Positions 51,080 to 63,835 of a DNA stretch of 64,000 nucleotides are shown here, piece after piece. The position numbers and the translations under genes are program-made. The stretch covers positions 47,501 to 111,500 of the forward strand of contig CAUYUJ010018469.1 in NCBI GenBank assembly GCA_963575745.1, in the 5' to 3' direction. The notes beneath the pieces are model-generated. The model ran no database searches. It worked only from the letters and a program-made list of their open reading frames with translations, and was not told the DNA's origin. Positions within the stretch are counted from its first letter, which is position 1; the number at the start of each line of letters is the position of its first letter. This DNA is from Prorocentrum cordatum (taxonomy: Eukaryota; Sar; Dinophyceae; Prorocentrales; Prorocentraceae).

Positions 51080-52186
51080 TCGGTTGAAAATTTAGTTCTC
51101 AAAATTTGAACCTTCGTTAGAGCTCTAGTATTTCTTCCCGTGATATTCGATCTTATTCCCGCTCGCCATCTTGATCTCAGCTCGATCGGGTACCTCATAC
51201 TGCCAAAAAGCGTCCAGGCGGGATCGGCCGTTTCGGGTCATCTCGACACGCGGTGGCGGTTTTCTGAACATAACTCGAGCTATAGAAGAGCTACAGAGCT
51301 GGTAAGCACAGCTAATCGATTCAGAGTGGTCAGGCGCGCTTGCCTGTTGAATCCAGAGGTCTAAACTCGGTCTGCTAGCCGAGCTAGGTCTGCAAACCTA
51401 GTCGTATTATTTGAGTGATCTTGACAGACACTCTCGGTTTTTGGTCTTAACTCGCGCTATTTGACAGCTACAGAGCTGATGCTTACAGAAACCGATTCAG
51501 AATATCAGTCGCGTTGTCTGTCGAGTCGAGAGCTCTGAACTCGGTCTGCTGCCTGATCTAGAATCACGAAACTATTTGTATTGTTCGAGTCATCTTGAGA
51601 GGCGTTGTCGGTTTTCTGTACTTAACTCAGGCTGTAGGGGGGCTATATATAGGGCTGGTAATCTCAGGAATCGATTCGGAGACATCAGGCGCGTCCGTCT
51701 GTCGAATCCAGAGCTCTGTACTGGTCTGCTGCCCGAACTAGGTTTGCGAAAGTATTCGTATTGTTCGAGTCATTCTGAGAGGTGTTGTCGGTTTCTGCAC
51801 TTAACTCGGGCTGCAGGGGAGCTGCAGGGCTGGTAATCACAGGAATCGATTCGGAGTCACAGACGCGTCCCACTATTGCATTCAGAGGTCTGAACTCGGT
51901 CTGATACTCGAGCTAGGTTTGCCGAACTATTTGTATTCTTCGAGTCATCTTGAGAGCTGCTGTCGATTTACGCACGTAACTCGGGCTGTAGGGGAGCTAC
52001 AGAGCTCGTGTATAAGAGAATCCAACATCAGGGTCGTTTGGCTGTTGCATCGAAAGGTCTGAAATCGCTTGGGCTGAAAATATTCGTTCTCTGCAATTTT
52101 TCTTCGACATTATATATTGTCAGGAAGCTCTACGAGTCCCCCGGCGGTAAGGAAGGTTGACGGCTTACCGCCGGCGCCCAGTTGGT
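51080..52186 (+). repeat. S180 satellite block 2
   Basis: Leader TTCGATCTTATTCCCGCTCG at about 51147, about six monomers, terminal TGAAATCGCTTGGGCTGAAA segment and hairpin CCGGCGGTAAGG. Confidence 0.85.
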
Positions 52187-52494
52187 CGACCCGGCCTTAA
52201 GAGACAAAGTGGTGACTTTGGGTCGGCTTTGCAAAGATTTGAAAGATATTTGACAATTCATTTTGAGAAGCCAGACGCGTGCGCCTGTAAAATTTCCAGG
52301 CCCGTAGGTGCAGTATTACTACCAAAACACTTGGAGCAACCGACGTCAGATAAAAATCGAAAAACGTAATTTTTCGAGTTTTTCGTGCCTCGCCCCAGAA
52401 GCTTCCTTCATGTGTTCCGTGGAGCGCGGTGTCAGAAAAGAGCTCTACGAGGGTCCCGGCGGTAACCTGGTTGACGGCTTACCGCCGGTTCCCA

Positions 52495-53595
52495 GTTTTG
52501 TTCTCGAAATTCAACCATTCGTTAGAGCTCTAGTTTTTTTTCCCGTGATATTCGATCTTATTCCCGCTCGCCATCTTGATCTCAGCTCGATCGGGTACCT
52601 TTTACTGCCAAAAAGCACACGGGCGGGATCGGCAGGTTCGAGTCATCTTGACACGCGCTGTCGGTATATTGGACTTAACCCGAGATACAGGACAGCTCCA
52701 GAGCTGGTAAGCACAGCTAATCGATTCAGAATGATCAGGCGCGTTTGCCTGTTGAATCCAGAGGTCTGAACTCGGTCTGCTAGCCGAGCTAGGTACGCAC
52801 ATCTATTCGTATTATTCGAGCCATCTTGTGAGGTGCTCTCGGTTTTCTGTACTCAACTCGAGCTATAGGACAGCTACAGAGCTGATACTTATATAAACCG
52901 ATTCAGAATCATCAGTCACGCTTGTCTGTTGAATCCAGAGCTCTGAACTCGGTCTGCTGCCCGATCCAGAATCGCGAAACTGTTCGTATTGTTCGAGTCA
53001 TCTTGAGAGGTGCTGTCGGTTTTCTGCACTTCACTCGGGCTGTATGTAGGGGGGCTAGAGTGCTGGTCGTGACAGGAATCGATTCGGAGACATCTGCCGC
53101 GTCCGCCTGTGGAATCCAGAGCTCGGAACTCATCTGCTGCTCGAACTAGGTCCGCGAAGCTGTTCGTATTGTTCGAGTCATCCTGAAGGATGCTGTTGGC
53201 TTTCTGCATTTACTCGGGCTGTAGGGGGGCTGCAGGGCTGTTAATCACAGGAAACGATTGGGAGACATCAGACGCGTCCACCTGTCGCATTCAGAGGTCT
53301 GAACTCGGTCTGATACTCGAGCTGGGTTTGCCAAACTATTCGTTTTGTTTGAGTCATCTTGAGAGGTGTTGTCGATTAGCGCACGTAACTCGGGCTGTAG
53401 GAGAGCTACAGAGCTCGTGCAGAAGACCATCCAGAAGCATCGAGGGGCGTTCGGCTGTTGCATCGAGAGGTCTGAATTCGCTTTGGCTGAAAACTATTCG
53501 TTCTCTGCAATTTTTTTCGACAGTATATGTTCTCAGGAAGCTCTACGAGTCCCCCGGCGGTAAGAAAGGTTGACGGTTTACCGCCGGCGCCCAGT
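52495..53595 (+). repeat. S180 satellite block 3
   Basis: Same order as block 2, from leader near 52553 to the hairpin near 53555. Monomers retain AGAGGTGCTGTCGGTTTTCT and GTCCGCCTGT boxes. Confidence 0.85.
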
Positions 53596-54069
53596 AGCCC
53601 ATCTCTGCCGCTCCACGATCCTCGCAGCGGCTCGCCCGTCCCGGCAGCGGGTTCGGGGGCGCTTTCCACGTGTGCCTGCACTCGTGCAGGGTCGCGTGGA
53701 AGCGTTCCTGGCAGCGCTTCAGAAGCGCTGCAGGGGAGCCCCCTAGAGCTTTTCAGGAAAGATTTCCTCTCCCCGACGGTCTCTCTGCTCTCCGGGTTTT
53801 TGGGCGCTACCATTTCCCGTCCCCGAAGGGTCTCTCTTCGCTCTCTCTTCGGCATAACTCGTAGAGCTTCCCTTAGCAAGGTATTGCTGGAAGCTTAAGA
53901 GTAATTCCGGCGCGCTGGAGAGCTAGTTGGCAAGAAAAATCTCGACGGAACGCTCGCTGACTTAACTCGTAGAGCTTCCTTTAGCTAGTTGCTGGAAGCT
54001 TAAGAGTAATTCCGGCGCACTGGAGAGCTAGTTGGCAAGAAAAATCTCGACGGAACTTTTGCTGACTTT

Positions 54070-55102
54070 TGCTCAGTTGAAAATTTTGTTCTCAAAATTT
54101 GAACATTCGTTTGAGCTCTAGTATTTTTTCCCGTGATATTCGATCTTATTCACGCTCGCCATTTTGATCTCAGCTCGATCGGGTACCTTTCACTGCCAAA
54201 AAGCACACGGGCGGGATCGACCGTTTCGAGTCATCTTGATACGCGCTGTCGGTATATTGGACTTAAGTCGAGATACAGGACAGCTACAGAGCTCATTATC
54301 ACAGAAATCGATTGCGAATCATCAGGCGCGTTCGTCTGTTCCATCCAGAGGTCTGAACTCGGTCTGCTGCACGAGCTAGAATCGCAAAACTATTCGTATT
54401 ATTCGAGTCATCTTGAGAGGTGCTGTCAGTTTTCTGCACTTAACTCGGGCTGTAGGGGGGCTACAGGGCTCGTACTCACAGGAATCGATTCGGAGACATC
54501 AGGCGCGTCCGCCTGCCAAATCCAGAGCTCAGAACTCGGTGTGCTGCCCGAGCAATGTCCGCAAAACTATTCGTGTTCTTCGAGTCATCTTGAGAGGTGC
54601 TGTCCCTTTTCTGCACTTAACTCGAGCTGTGAGGGGGCTGCGGGGCTGGTAATCACTGGAATCGATTCGGAGACATCAGTCGCGTCCGCCTGTCGCATTC
54701 AGAGCTCTGAACTCGATCTGCTGCCCAAGCTAGATACGCGAAACTATTCGTATTGTTCGAGTCGTCTTCAGAGGTGCTCTCGGTTTTCTGCACTTAACTC
54801 GGGCTGTAAGGGGTCTGCAGGGCTAGTAATCGCAGGAATCGATTTGGAGACATCAGGCGGGTCCGCCTGTTGCATTCAGAGGTCTGAACTCGGTCTGATA
54901 CTCGAGCTAGATTCGCGAAACTATTTGTATTGTTCGAGTGATCTTGAGAGGTGCTGTTCGGCTGTTGCATCGAGAGATCTGAAATCGCTTAGGCTGCAAA
55001 AACTATTCGTTTTCTGCAATTTATTTGACATTATATATGGTCAGGAAGCTCTACGAGTCCCCCGGCGGTAAGAAAGGTTGACGGTTTACCGCCGGCGCCA
55101 AG
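54070..55102 (+). repeat. S180 satellite block 4
   Basis: Here the box AACTATTCGTATT recurs at 54379, 54559, 54739 and 54919, a period of exactly 180 bp. The resulting 312-codon frame has a 60-residue period and is considered a by-product of the repeat. Confidence 0.88.
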
Positions 55103-56193
55103 TTTGTTCTCAAAATTCCTCAATTCGTTGCAGCTCTAGTATTTTTTCCCGTGATATTCGATCTTATTCCCGCTCACCGTCTTGATCTCAGTTCGATCGG
55201 GTACCTTTTACTGCCAAAAAGCGTCCAGGCGGGATCGGCCGTTTCGAGTCATCTTGATACACGCTCTCGGTATATTGGACTTAACTCGAGATAGAACACA
55301 GCTACAGAGCTGATAAGCACATCGTGTCGATTCAGAATGATCAGGCGCGTTCGTCTGTTGCATCCAGAGGTCTGAACTCGGTCTGCTAGCCGAACTAGGT
55401 CCGCAAACCTATTCGTATTATTCGAGTGATCTTGACAGGCGCTTTCGGTTTTCTGTACTTAACTCGAGCTATATGGCAGCTACAGAGCTGATAGTTACAG
55501 AAACCGATTCAGAATCATCAGTGGCGTTCGTCTGTTGAATCCAGAGCTCTGAACTCGGTCTGCTGCCCGATCTAGAATCGCGAAACTATTCGTGTTGTTC
55601 GAGTCATCTAGAGAGGTGCTGTCCGTTTTCTATACTTGACTCGGCCTGTAGGGTGGCTACAGTGCTGGTACTCACGGGAAACGATTTGGAGACATCAGGG
55701 GCGTCCGCCTGTCGAATCGAGAGCTGGGAACTCGGTCTGCTGCCCGAACGAGGTCCGCGAAACTATTCGTATTGTTCGAGTCATCCTCAGAGGTGCTTTC
55801 GGTTTTCTGCACTTAACTCGGGCTGTAGGGGTGCTGCAGGGCTGGTAATCACAGGAATCGATTTGGAGATATGAGACGCGTCCGCCTGTCGCATTGAGAG
55901 GAACTCGGCCTGATACTCGAGCTAGGTTTGCCAAACTATTCGTATTGTTCGAGTCCTTGGGAGGTGCTGTCGATTTACGCACATAGCTCGGGCTGTAGAA
56001 GAGCTACAGAGCTCGCACAGAAGACGATCCAGAAGCATCGGGGTGTTCGGCTGTTGCATCGAGAGGTCTGAAATCGCTTGGGCTGGAAAATTATACGTTT
56101 TCTGCAATTTCTTTTCGACATTATATATTGCCAGGAAGCTCTACGAGTCCCCCGGCGGTAAGAAAGGTTGACGGTTTACCGCCGGCGCCCAGT
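55103..56193 (+). repeat. S180 satellite block 5
   Basis: Directly abuts block 4 after the hairpin and GCGCCAAGT. Same leader, monomers and end. Confidence 0.85.
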
Positions 56194-57298
56194 TTGGTCG
56201 GTTGAAAATTTTGTTCTCGAAATTTGAACATTCGTTAGAGCTCTAGTATCTTTTCCCGTGATATTCGATCTTATTCCCGCTCGCCATCTTGATCTCAGCT
56301 CGATCGGGTACTTTTTACTGCCAAAAAGCTCACGGGCGGGATCGGCCGTTTCGAGTCATCTTGATACGCGCTGTCGGTATATTGAACAACTCGAGATATA
56401 GGACAGCTACAGAGCTGGTAAGCACACCTCATCCATTCAGAATGATCAGGCGCGTTCGGCTGTTGCAACCAGAGGTCTGAACTCGGTCTGCTAGCCGAGC
56501 TAGGTCCGCAAACCTATTCGTATTATTTGAGTCATCTTGACAGGCACTCTCGGTTTTCTGTACTTAACTCGAGCTATAGCACAGCTACGGAGCTGATACT
56601 TACAGAAACCGATTCAGAGTCATCAGTCGCGTTTGTCTGCTGAATCCAGAGCTCTGAACTCGGTCTGCTGCCAGATTCAGAATCGCGAAACTGTTCGTAT
56701 TGTTCGAGTCATCTTGAGAGGTGCTGTCGTTTTTTTGCACTTAACTCGGGCTGTAGGGGGGCTACAGTGCTGGTGGTGACAGCAATCGATTTGGAGACAT
56801 CAGGCGCGTCGGCCTGTGAAATCCAGAGCTCGGAACTCGGTCTGCTGCCCGAACTCGGTCCGCGAAACTATTCGTATTGTTCGAGTAATCCTGAAAGATG
56901 CTGTCGGCTTTCTGCACTTAACTCGGGCTGTAGGGGGGCTGCAGGGCTGGTAATCACAGGAATCGATTTGGAGACATCAGACGCGTCCGCCTGTCGCATT
57001 CAGAGGTCTGAACTCGGTCTAATACTCGAGCTTGGTTTGCCAAACTATTCGTTTTGTTCGAGTCATCTTGAGAGATGCTGTCGATTGACGCACGTAACTC
57101 GGGCTGTAGGAAAGCTACAGAGCTCGTACATAAGACAATCCATCGGGGGGCGTTCGGCTGTTGCATCGAGAAGTCTGAAATCGCTTGGGCTGAAAAACTA
57201 TTCGTTCTCTGCAAATTTTTTTTCATTATATATTGTGAGGAAGCTCTACGAGTCCCGCGGCGGTAAGAAAGGTTGACGGTTTACCGCCGGCGCCCAGT
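56194..57298 (+). repeat. S180 satellite block 6
   Basis: Directly abuts block 5, making blocks 4-6 a head-to-tail higher-order array of about 1.1 kb units. Confidence 0.85.
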
Positions 57299-57429
57299 CA
57301 ATGAGCTAGAGGAATTCCGGCGCGGGGGGAGCTAGTAACTCGTAGAGCTTCCCTTAGCAAGCTATTGCTGGAAGTTTAAAAGTAATTCCGGGGAGCTGGA
57401 GAGCTAGTTGGCAAGACAAATCTCGACTG

Positions 57430-58534
57430 ACCTTTTGGTGACTTTTGATCGGTTGAAAATTTTGTTCTCGAAATTTGAACATTCGTTAGAGCTCTAGTAT
57501 CTTTTCCCGTGATATTCGATCTTATTCCCGCTCGCCATCTTGATCTCAGCTCGATCGGGTACCTTTTACTGCCAAAAAGCACACTGGCGGGATCGGCCGT
57601 ATCGAGTCATTTTGATACGCGTTGTCGGTATTTTGTACTTAATTCGAGCTGTAGAGCAGCTGCAGACCTGGTAAGCACACCTTATCGATTCAGAATGATC
57701 AGGCGCGTTCGTCTGTTACATCCAGAGGTCTGAACTCGGTCTGGTAGCCGAGCTAGGTCCGCAAACCTATTCGTATTATTCGAGTCATCTTGACAGACTC
57801 CTTCGGTTTTCTGTACGTAACTCCAGCTATATAACAGCTACAGAGCTGATGCTTACAGAAACCGATTCAGAATCATCAGCCGCGTTCGTCTGTTGAATGC
57901 AGAGCTCTCAACACGGTCTGGGCAGGATCTAGAATCGGAAAACTATTCGTATTGTTCGAGTCAGCTTGAGAGGTGCTGTCGGGTTTCTGTACTCAAGGCT
58001 GTAGGTTGGCTACAGGGTTACATGCATCGGTTTGGAGACATAAGGCGCTTCCGCCTGTCGAATCAAGATCTCGGAACTCGGTCTGCTGCCCGAGCTAGGT
58101 CTGTATTGTTCGAGTCATCCTGAGAGATGCTGTCGGTTTTCTGCACTCAACTCGGGCTGTAGAGGGGCTGCAGCGCTAGTAATCACATGAATCGATTCGG
58201 AGACATCAGACGCGTCCGTCTGTCTCATTTAGAGGTCTGAAATCGGTCTGATACTCGAGCTAGGTTTGCCAAATTATTCGTTTTGCTCGAGTCATCTTGT
58301 GAGGTGCTGTCGATTTACGCACGTTACTCGGGCTGTAGGAGGGCTACGGAGCTCGTACAGAAGACAATCTAGAAGCATCGGGGGGCGTTTGGCTGTTGTA
58401 TCGAGAGGTCTGAAATCGCTTGGGCTGAAAAACTATTCGTTCTCTAGAATGTGATCCGACATTATATATTGTCAGGAAGCTCTACGAGTCCCCCGGCGGT
58501 AAGAAAGGTTGACGGTTTACCGCCGGCGCCCAGT
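57430..58534 (+). repeat. S180 satellite block 7
   Basis: Separated from block 6 by a short AGCTTCCCTTAGCAAGCTAT linker. One monomer is shortened near 58080-58105. Confidence 0.85.
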
Positions 58535-60080
58535 TGGTCGACCCGACCAGAAAGGACAAAGTGGTGACTTTCGGTCGGTTTTTCCCAGATTTGACAGATA
58601 TTTGACAATTTATTTTGAGAAAGCAGATGCTCCGCACCTTCAAACGACTATGAGGGCCTCTGTGTCTTGATATCAGCTCTGTAGGCGCACATTTACTATC
58701 GAAACACTTGGAGGAACCAACTTCATCTCTACATAAAAAACATCACTGTTCAATTTGTCTAGAAATGCCTCCAGAAGCTCTCCGCCGGTGCCATTTTTCC
58801 CGTCCTCGAAAGGTCTCTTCGCTCTCTGGGTTTTGGACCTGGCAAGTACCTCGTAGAGCTTTTCGGCATCGATGAGCTGGAGGAATTCCGGCGCGGGATG
58901 AAGCTAGTTGGTCGACCCGACCAGAAGGGACAATGTGACAACTTTTGGTCGGTTTTGCAAAGATTTGGAATATATTTGATAATTCATTTTGAGAAACCAG
59001 ATTTTTCGCACCTCTGGACGACTATGAGGGCCTCTGCGTCTTGATATGAGCTCTATGGGCGCACTTTTACAATCGAAACGCTTGGGGGAACCAATTTTCA
59101 TGTCGACATGAAAAAACAAATTTTGGCTTTTCCGAGAAATGGTTCCAGAAGCTCTCTCTTCCGATTCTAAGCGCTCTTACGCATGCAAGGAACTGGAAGA
59201 GTGGGGAGAAGGGAGGTGGGAGAAGGGTGGGGGGGAGAGAGGTGGGGGCATTGGGACGAGAGTACGGAGGTGGGGTCACAGGGCCGGGGGGTTAGTGTGA
59301 GGTGCTTAAGACGAAAAAAAAGGGGGGGAGGAGGTGAGGGGTTACGTTGGAGTGGGGGGGGATGTCAGTTGTGAAGGGTGAGCTCTACGAGGTTCCTGGC
59401 GGTGACCAGGTTGACGGTTTACCGCCGGCGCCAGTGCCTCGTAGAGCTCTTCGGCATCGATGAGCAAGAGGAATTCCGGCGCGAGGTGGAGCTAGCTAGT
59501 TGGCCGACCCGACGAAAAGAGACAATCTCTTTCGACTCTGAGCACTTTACGCGTGGGAGGAGCTCTACGAGGTTCCCGGCGGTGACCAGGTTGACGGTTC
59601 ACCGCCGGCGCCATATAATACCTCGTAGAGCTCTTCGTTATCGATGAGCTGGAGGAATTCCGGCGCGGGGTGGAGGTAGTTGGTCGACCGGACGTTGAGA
59701 GACAATGTGGTGACCTCGGGTCAGTTTTCCTAAGATTTGAAAGATATTTGACAATTCATTTTGAGAAACCAGATTTTTCGCACCTGTAGTGGGTTTTGCC
59801 GCGTCTGCCAGTCAAACTCTTAGGTCCGTCGGTGCAGTATCACTTGCAAAACACTTGGAGGAACCGAGGTTGGATAAAAACAGAAAAACCTGATTTTCGA
59901 CTTTTTTGTCTCTCGCTCCATAAGCTTTCTTTATGTGTTCCGACGATCGCCGTGCAAGAAAAGAGCTCTACGAGGTTCCCGGCGGTACCGAGTTGACGGT
60001 TTACCGCCGGTTCCAAGTTCCGGGGCGCTGGAGAGCTAGTTGGCAAGAAAATCTCGACGGACCTTTTGGTAACTTTTGGT
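58535..60080 (+). repeat. U and H modules with a short GT/GA-rich insertion
   Basis: Several U copies (58537, 58905, 59500, 59685) and H hairpins. At about 59190-59370 lies a purine-rich GGGGAGAAGGGAGGTGGGAG stretch unlike the satellite. Confidence 0.75.
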
Positions 60081-61035
60081 CGGTTGAAAATTTTGTTCTC
60101 GAAATTCAACCATTCGTTTGATCTCTAGTTTTTTCCCGTGATATTCGATCTTATTCCCGCTCGCCATCTTGATCTCAGCTCGATCAGGTACCTTGTACTG
60201 CCAAAAAGCGTCCAGGCGGGATCGGCCGTTTCGAGTCATCTTGATGCGCGCTCTCGGTATATTGGACTTATCTCGAGATACAGGACAGCTACAGAGCTGG
60301 TAAGCACACGTTATCGATCCAGTATGATCAGGCGCGTTCGTCTGTTGCATCTAGAGGTCTGAACTCGGTCGGCTACTCGAGCTAGGTCAGCAAAACTATT
60401 CGTATTATTCGAGTCATCGTGTCAGGCGCTCTCGGTTTTCTGTACTCAACTCGAGCTATATGACAGCTGCAGAGCTGATACTACAGACACCGATTTTCAT
60501 CATCAGTCGCGTTCGTCTGTTTAATCCAGAGCTCTGAACTCGGTCTGGGCAGGATCTAGAACCGCGAAACTGTTCGTATTGTTCGAGTCATCTTGAGAGG
60601 TGCTGTCGGTTTTCTGTACTTAACTCGGGCTGTAGGGGGGCTACAGTGCTGGTAGTCACAGGAATCGATTTGGAGACATCAGGCGCGTCCGCCTGTCGAA
60701 TCCAGAGCTCGGAACTCGGTCTGCTGCCCGAACTAGATCCGCGAAACTATTCGTATTGTTCGAGTCATCCTGAGAGGTGCTGTCGGTTTTCTGCACTTAA
60801 CTCAGGCGCTAGGGGGCTGCAGGGCTGGTAATCACAGGAATCGATTCGAAGACATCAGATGCGTGCGGATGTCGCATTCAGAGGTCTGAACTTGGTCTTA
60901 TACTCGAGCTAGGTTTGCCAAACTGTTCGTATTGTTCGAGTCATCTTGAGATGTGCTGTTGATTTACGCGCGTAACTCGGGCTGTAGGAGAGCTACAGAG
61001 CTCGTGCAGAAGACAATCCAGAAGCATCGGGGGCC
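60081..61035 (+). repeat. S180 satellite block 8, truncated end
   Basis: Leader near 60144 and five monomers. It stops in CAGAAGCATCGGGGG and passes straight into CCAGAGGAATTCTGG, losing the usual CTGAAATCGC end and hairpin. Confidence 0.8.
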
Positions 61036-62776
61036 AGAGGAATTCTGGCGCGGGGTGGAGCTAGTTGGACCACCCGGCCCGGGCGGACAAAGTGACAACT
61101 TTTGGGTGGTTTTGCGAATATTTCAAAGATATTTACCTCGTAGAGCTCTTCGGTATCGATGAGCTAGAGGAATTCCGGCGCGGGGCGGAGCTAGTTGGTC
61201 GACCCGACCAGAAAAGAAGATGTGGTGACTTTGGGTCTGTTTTGCAAAGATTTGAAAGATATTTGACAATTCATCTTGAGGAAACAGATTTTTCGCACCT
61301 GTAGACGACTATCAGAGCCTCTGCGTCTTGATATGAGCTCTATAGGCACATTTTTATTGTCAAAACACTTGGCGGAACCAACTTGTCGATATGAAAAAAA
61401 ATAAGTTTGACTTTTTGGAGAAATGCCTCCCATAAGCTCTCTCTTTCGCTTCTGAGCACTCTTACGGGCAAGGAGCTCTACGAGGTTCCCGGCGGTGACC
61501 AGGTTGACGGTTCACCGCTGGCGCCAGTTGGCCGACCCGACCAAAAGAGACAATGTGACAACCTTGGGTCGGTTTTGCTTTGATTTGAAAGATATTTGAC
61601 AATTCATTTTGAGCAGCAATATTACTATCAAAAGACTTGCTGGAACCAACTGCGTTCCGAGTCATCTTGACACGCGTTCACGGTTTTCTGTACTTAACTC
61701 GAGATTCCGAGAGCTACAGAGCTGTTACTTACAGAAACCGATTCAGGATGATCAGGCGCGTTCGCCTGTTCCATCTAGAGGCCTGAACTCGGTCTGCTAC
61801 TCGTACTAGGTCTGTAAAACTATTTGTGTTATTGGAGTCATCTTGACCAGTGATGTCAGTTTTCTGTATAGAATTCAAGATTCAGAGAAGCTACATAGCT
61901 GCTGCGCACAGAAACCGATTCATTAACACCAGGCGCTTGCGTCTGTTGCATCGAGAGGCCTGAACTCGTTCTGCTACTCGAGCTATGTCCACAACACTAT
62001 TCGTATTTCTCAAGTTCTCTTAAGAGGCGCTGTCGGTATTTTGCACTTAACTCTAGCTGTAGCACAGCTACAGAGCTGGTACGCACAGAAACCGATACAG
62101 AATCATGAAGGGCGTTTGGCTGAAGCGTCTAGAGCTCTGAACAGAGTCTGCTCTCTCGAGCTAAGTCTGCAAAGCTATTTATATGCGATCGATTTTTTAG
62201 AGTTTTTTGGCTCTCGCTTAAGCTTGCTTCACGTGTTCCGAGAAGCTGGGCAAGAAAAGAGCTCCACGAGATCCCCGGCGGTAACCAGGTTCACGTGCCG
62301 TGCCGTGCCCCTCGTTTGGAGGGATGTGGCCGAGGCCGCGTGGCTCCTCGAAGGAGCTACAGTCACAGAATGTGAATTGTCGGCAGCCGAAGCGCTGCTC
62401 AGCGCTGCCCGTGTGTTGCTGCGGGGCCGGTCCTCGCCCAGCTGCACCCAGCTGGGAACGCGAGTCCAAACAAACAAACAAACCAGGTTCACGGTTTACC
62501 GCCGGCGCCCAGTGAGCATTTATTTTGAGAAAGCAGATTTTTCGCACCTGTGGACGACTATGAGGGCCTCTGGTCTTAATATGAGATCCTTAGGTGCAGT
62601 TTTGCTATCAAAAGACTTGGCGGAACCAACTTCATGTCGACATGAAAAAATCACGTTTTCTCTTTTTCGAGAAATGCCAGAAGCCCTCTCTTTTGATGCT
62701 GAGCACTCTTACGCGTGCAAGGAGCTCTACGAGGTTCCGGCGGTGACCAGGTTGACGGTTCACCGCCGGCGCCAGT
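61036..62776 (+). repeat. U/H modules and a diverged S180 segment
   Basis: U copies at 61060, 61195 and 61527 and hairpins near 61485 and 62735, with strongly diverged 180-bp-like monomers at 61640-62175. 62290-62480 is an unrelated insert. Confidence 0.7.
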
Positions 62777-63835
62777 GTCAAAAAAATGGTAGAGAACGAA
62801 TAGTTTTTCAGCCCGAGCGATTCCAAACCTCTTGATGCAACAGCCGAACGCCCCTGATACTTCTGGATCGTTTTCTGTGCGTACCAGCTTGTAGCTCTCC
62901 TACAGCCTGAGTTCAATACAGAAAAGGGACAACATCTGCCAAGGAAACTTCAATAATAAGAATAGCTTTGGGGACCTAGCCCGTGTAGCAAACCCAGTTC
63001 AGACCTCTGGATGCAATAGACGAACGCGCACAATGATTTCGAATCAGTTTCTGCACGTATTTATGTAGCTCTTTTACAGTCCGAGTTACTTGCAAAAATC
63101 GACAGAGTCTCTCAAGATGACTCGAACAATACGACTAGGTTCGTGAATCTAGCTCGGGTAGCAGACCAAGTTCAGACCTCTGAATGCGACAGGCGGACGA
63201 GTCTGATGTCTCCGAATCGATCCCTGTGATTATCAGCCCTGTAGCCCCCCTACAGCCCGAGTTAAGTGCAGCAAATTGACAGCACCCCTCAGGATGACTC
63301 GAACAATACGAATAGTTTCGCGAACCTAGCTCGAGTAGCAGACCGGGTTCAGACCTCTGCATGCGACAGGTGGACACGCCTGATGTCTCCGAATCGCTTC
63401 CTGTGATTATCAGCCCTGCAGCCACCCTACAGCCCGAGTTAAGTGCAGAAAACCGACAGCACCTCTCGAGATGACTCGACCAGTACAAATAATTTCGCAG
63501 ACCTAGCTCGGGCAGCAGACCGAGTTCAGAGCTCTGGCTTCAACAAACAAACGCGTCTCATTATTCCGAATCCGTTGGTGTAAGTATCAGCTCTGTAGCT
63601 GTCTTGAAGCGCGAGTTAAGTAGAAAAAACCGGCAACACCTGTCGAGATGACCCGAAACGACCGATCCCGCCGCAGTGCTTTTTGGCAGTAGTATCTACC
63701 CGATCGACCTGAGATTAAGACGGCGAGCGGGAATAATATCGAATATCACGGGAAAAAATACCAGAGCTCTAACGAATGGTTGATTTTCGAAAACAAAATT
63801 TTCAACCAACAAAACGTCATAAAAAAGTCTGTCGA
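62777..63835 (-). repeat. S180 satellite block 9, inverted
   Basis: From 62777 the satellite runs in the opposite direction: AGAACGAATAGTTTTTCAGC, then GACTCGAACAATACGA boxes, ending with GGGAATAATATCGAATATCA, the reverse complement of the leader. Orientation reverts after about 63960. Confidence 0.85.

Noticed and set aside
54133-55071. 312-codon frame with a 60-residue Cys-containing period
   Set aside because: The period equals the 180-bp satellite monomer; other blocks have the frame broken by stops and shifts, and no domain is recognisable.
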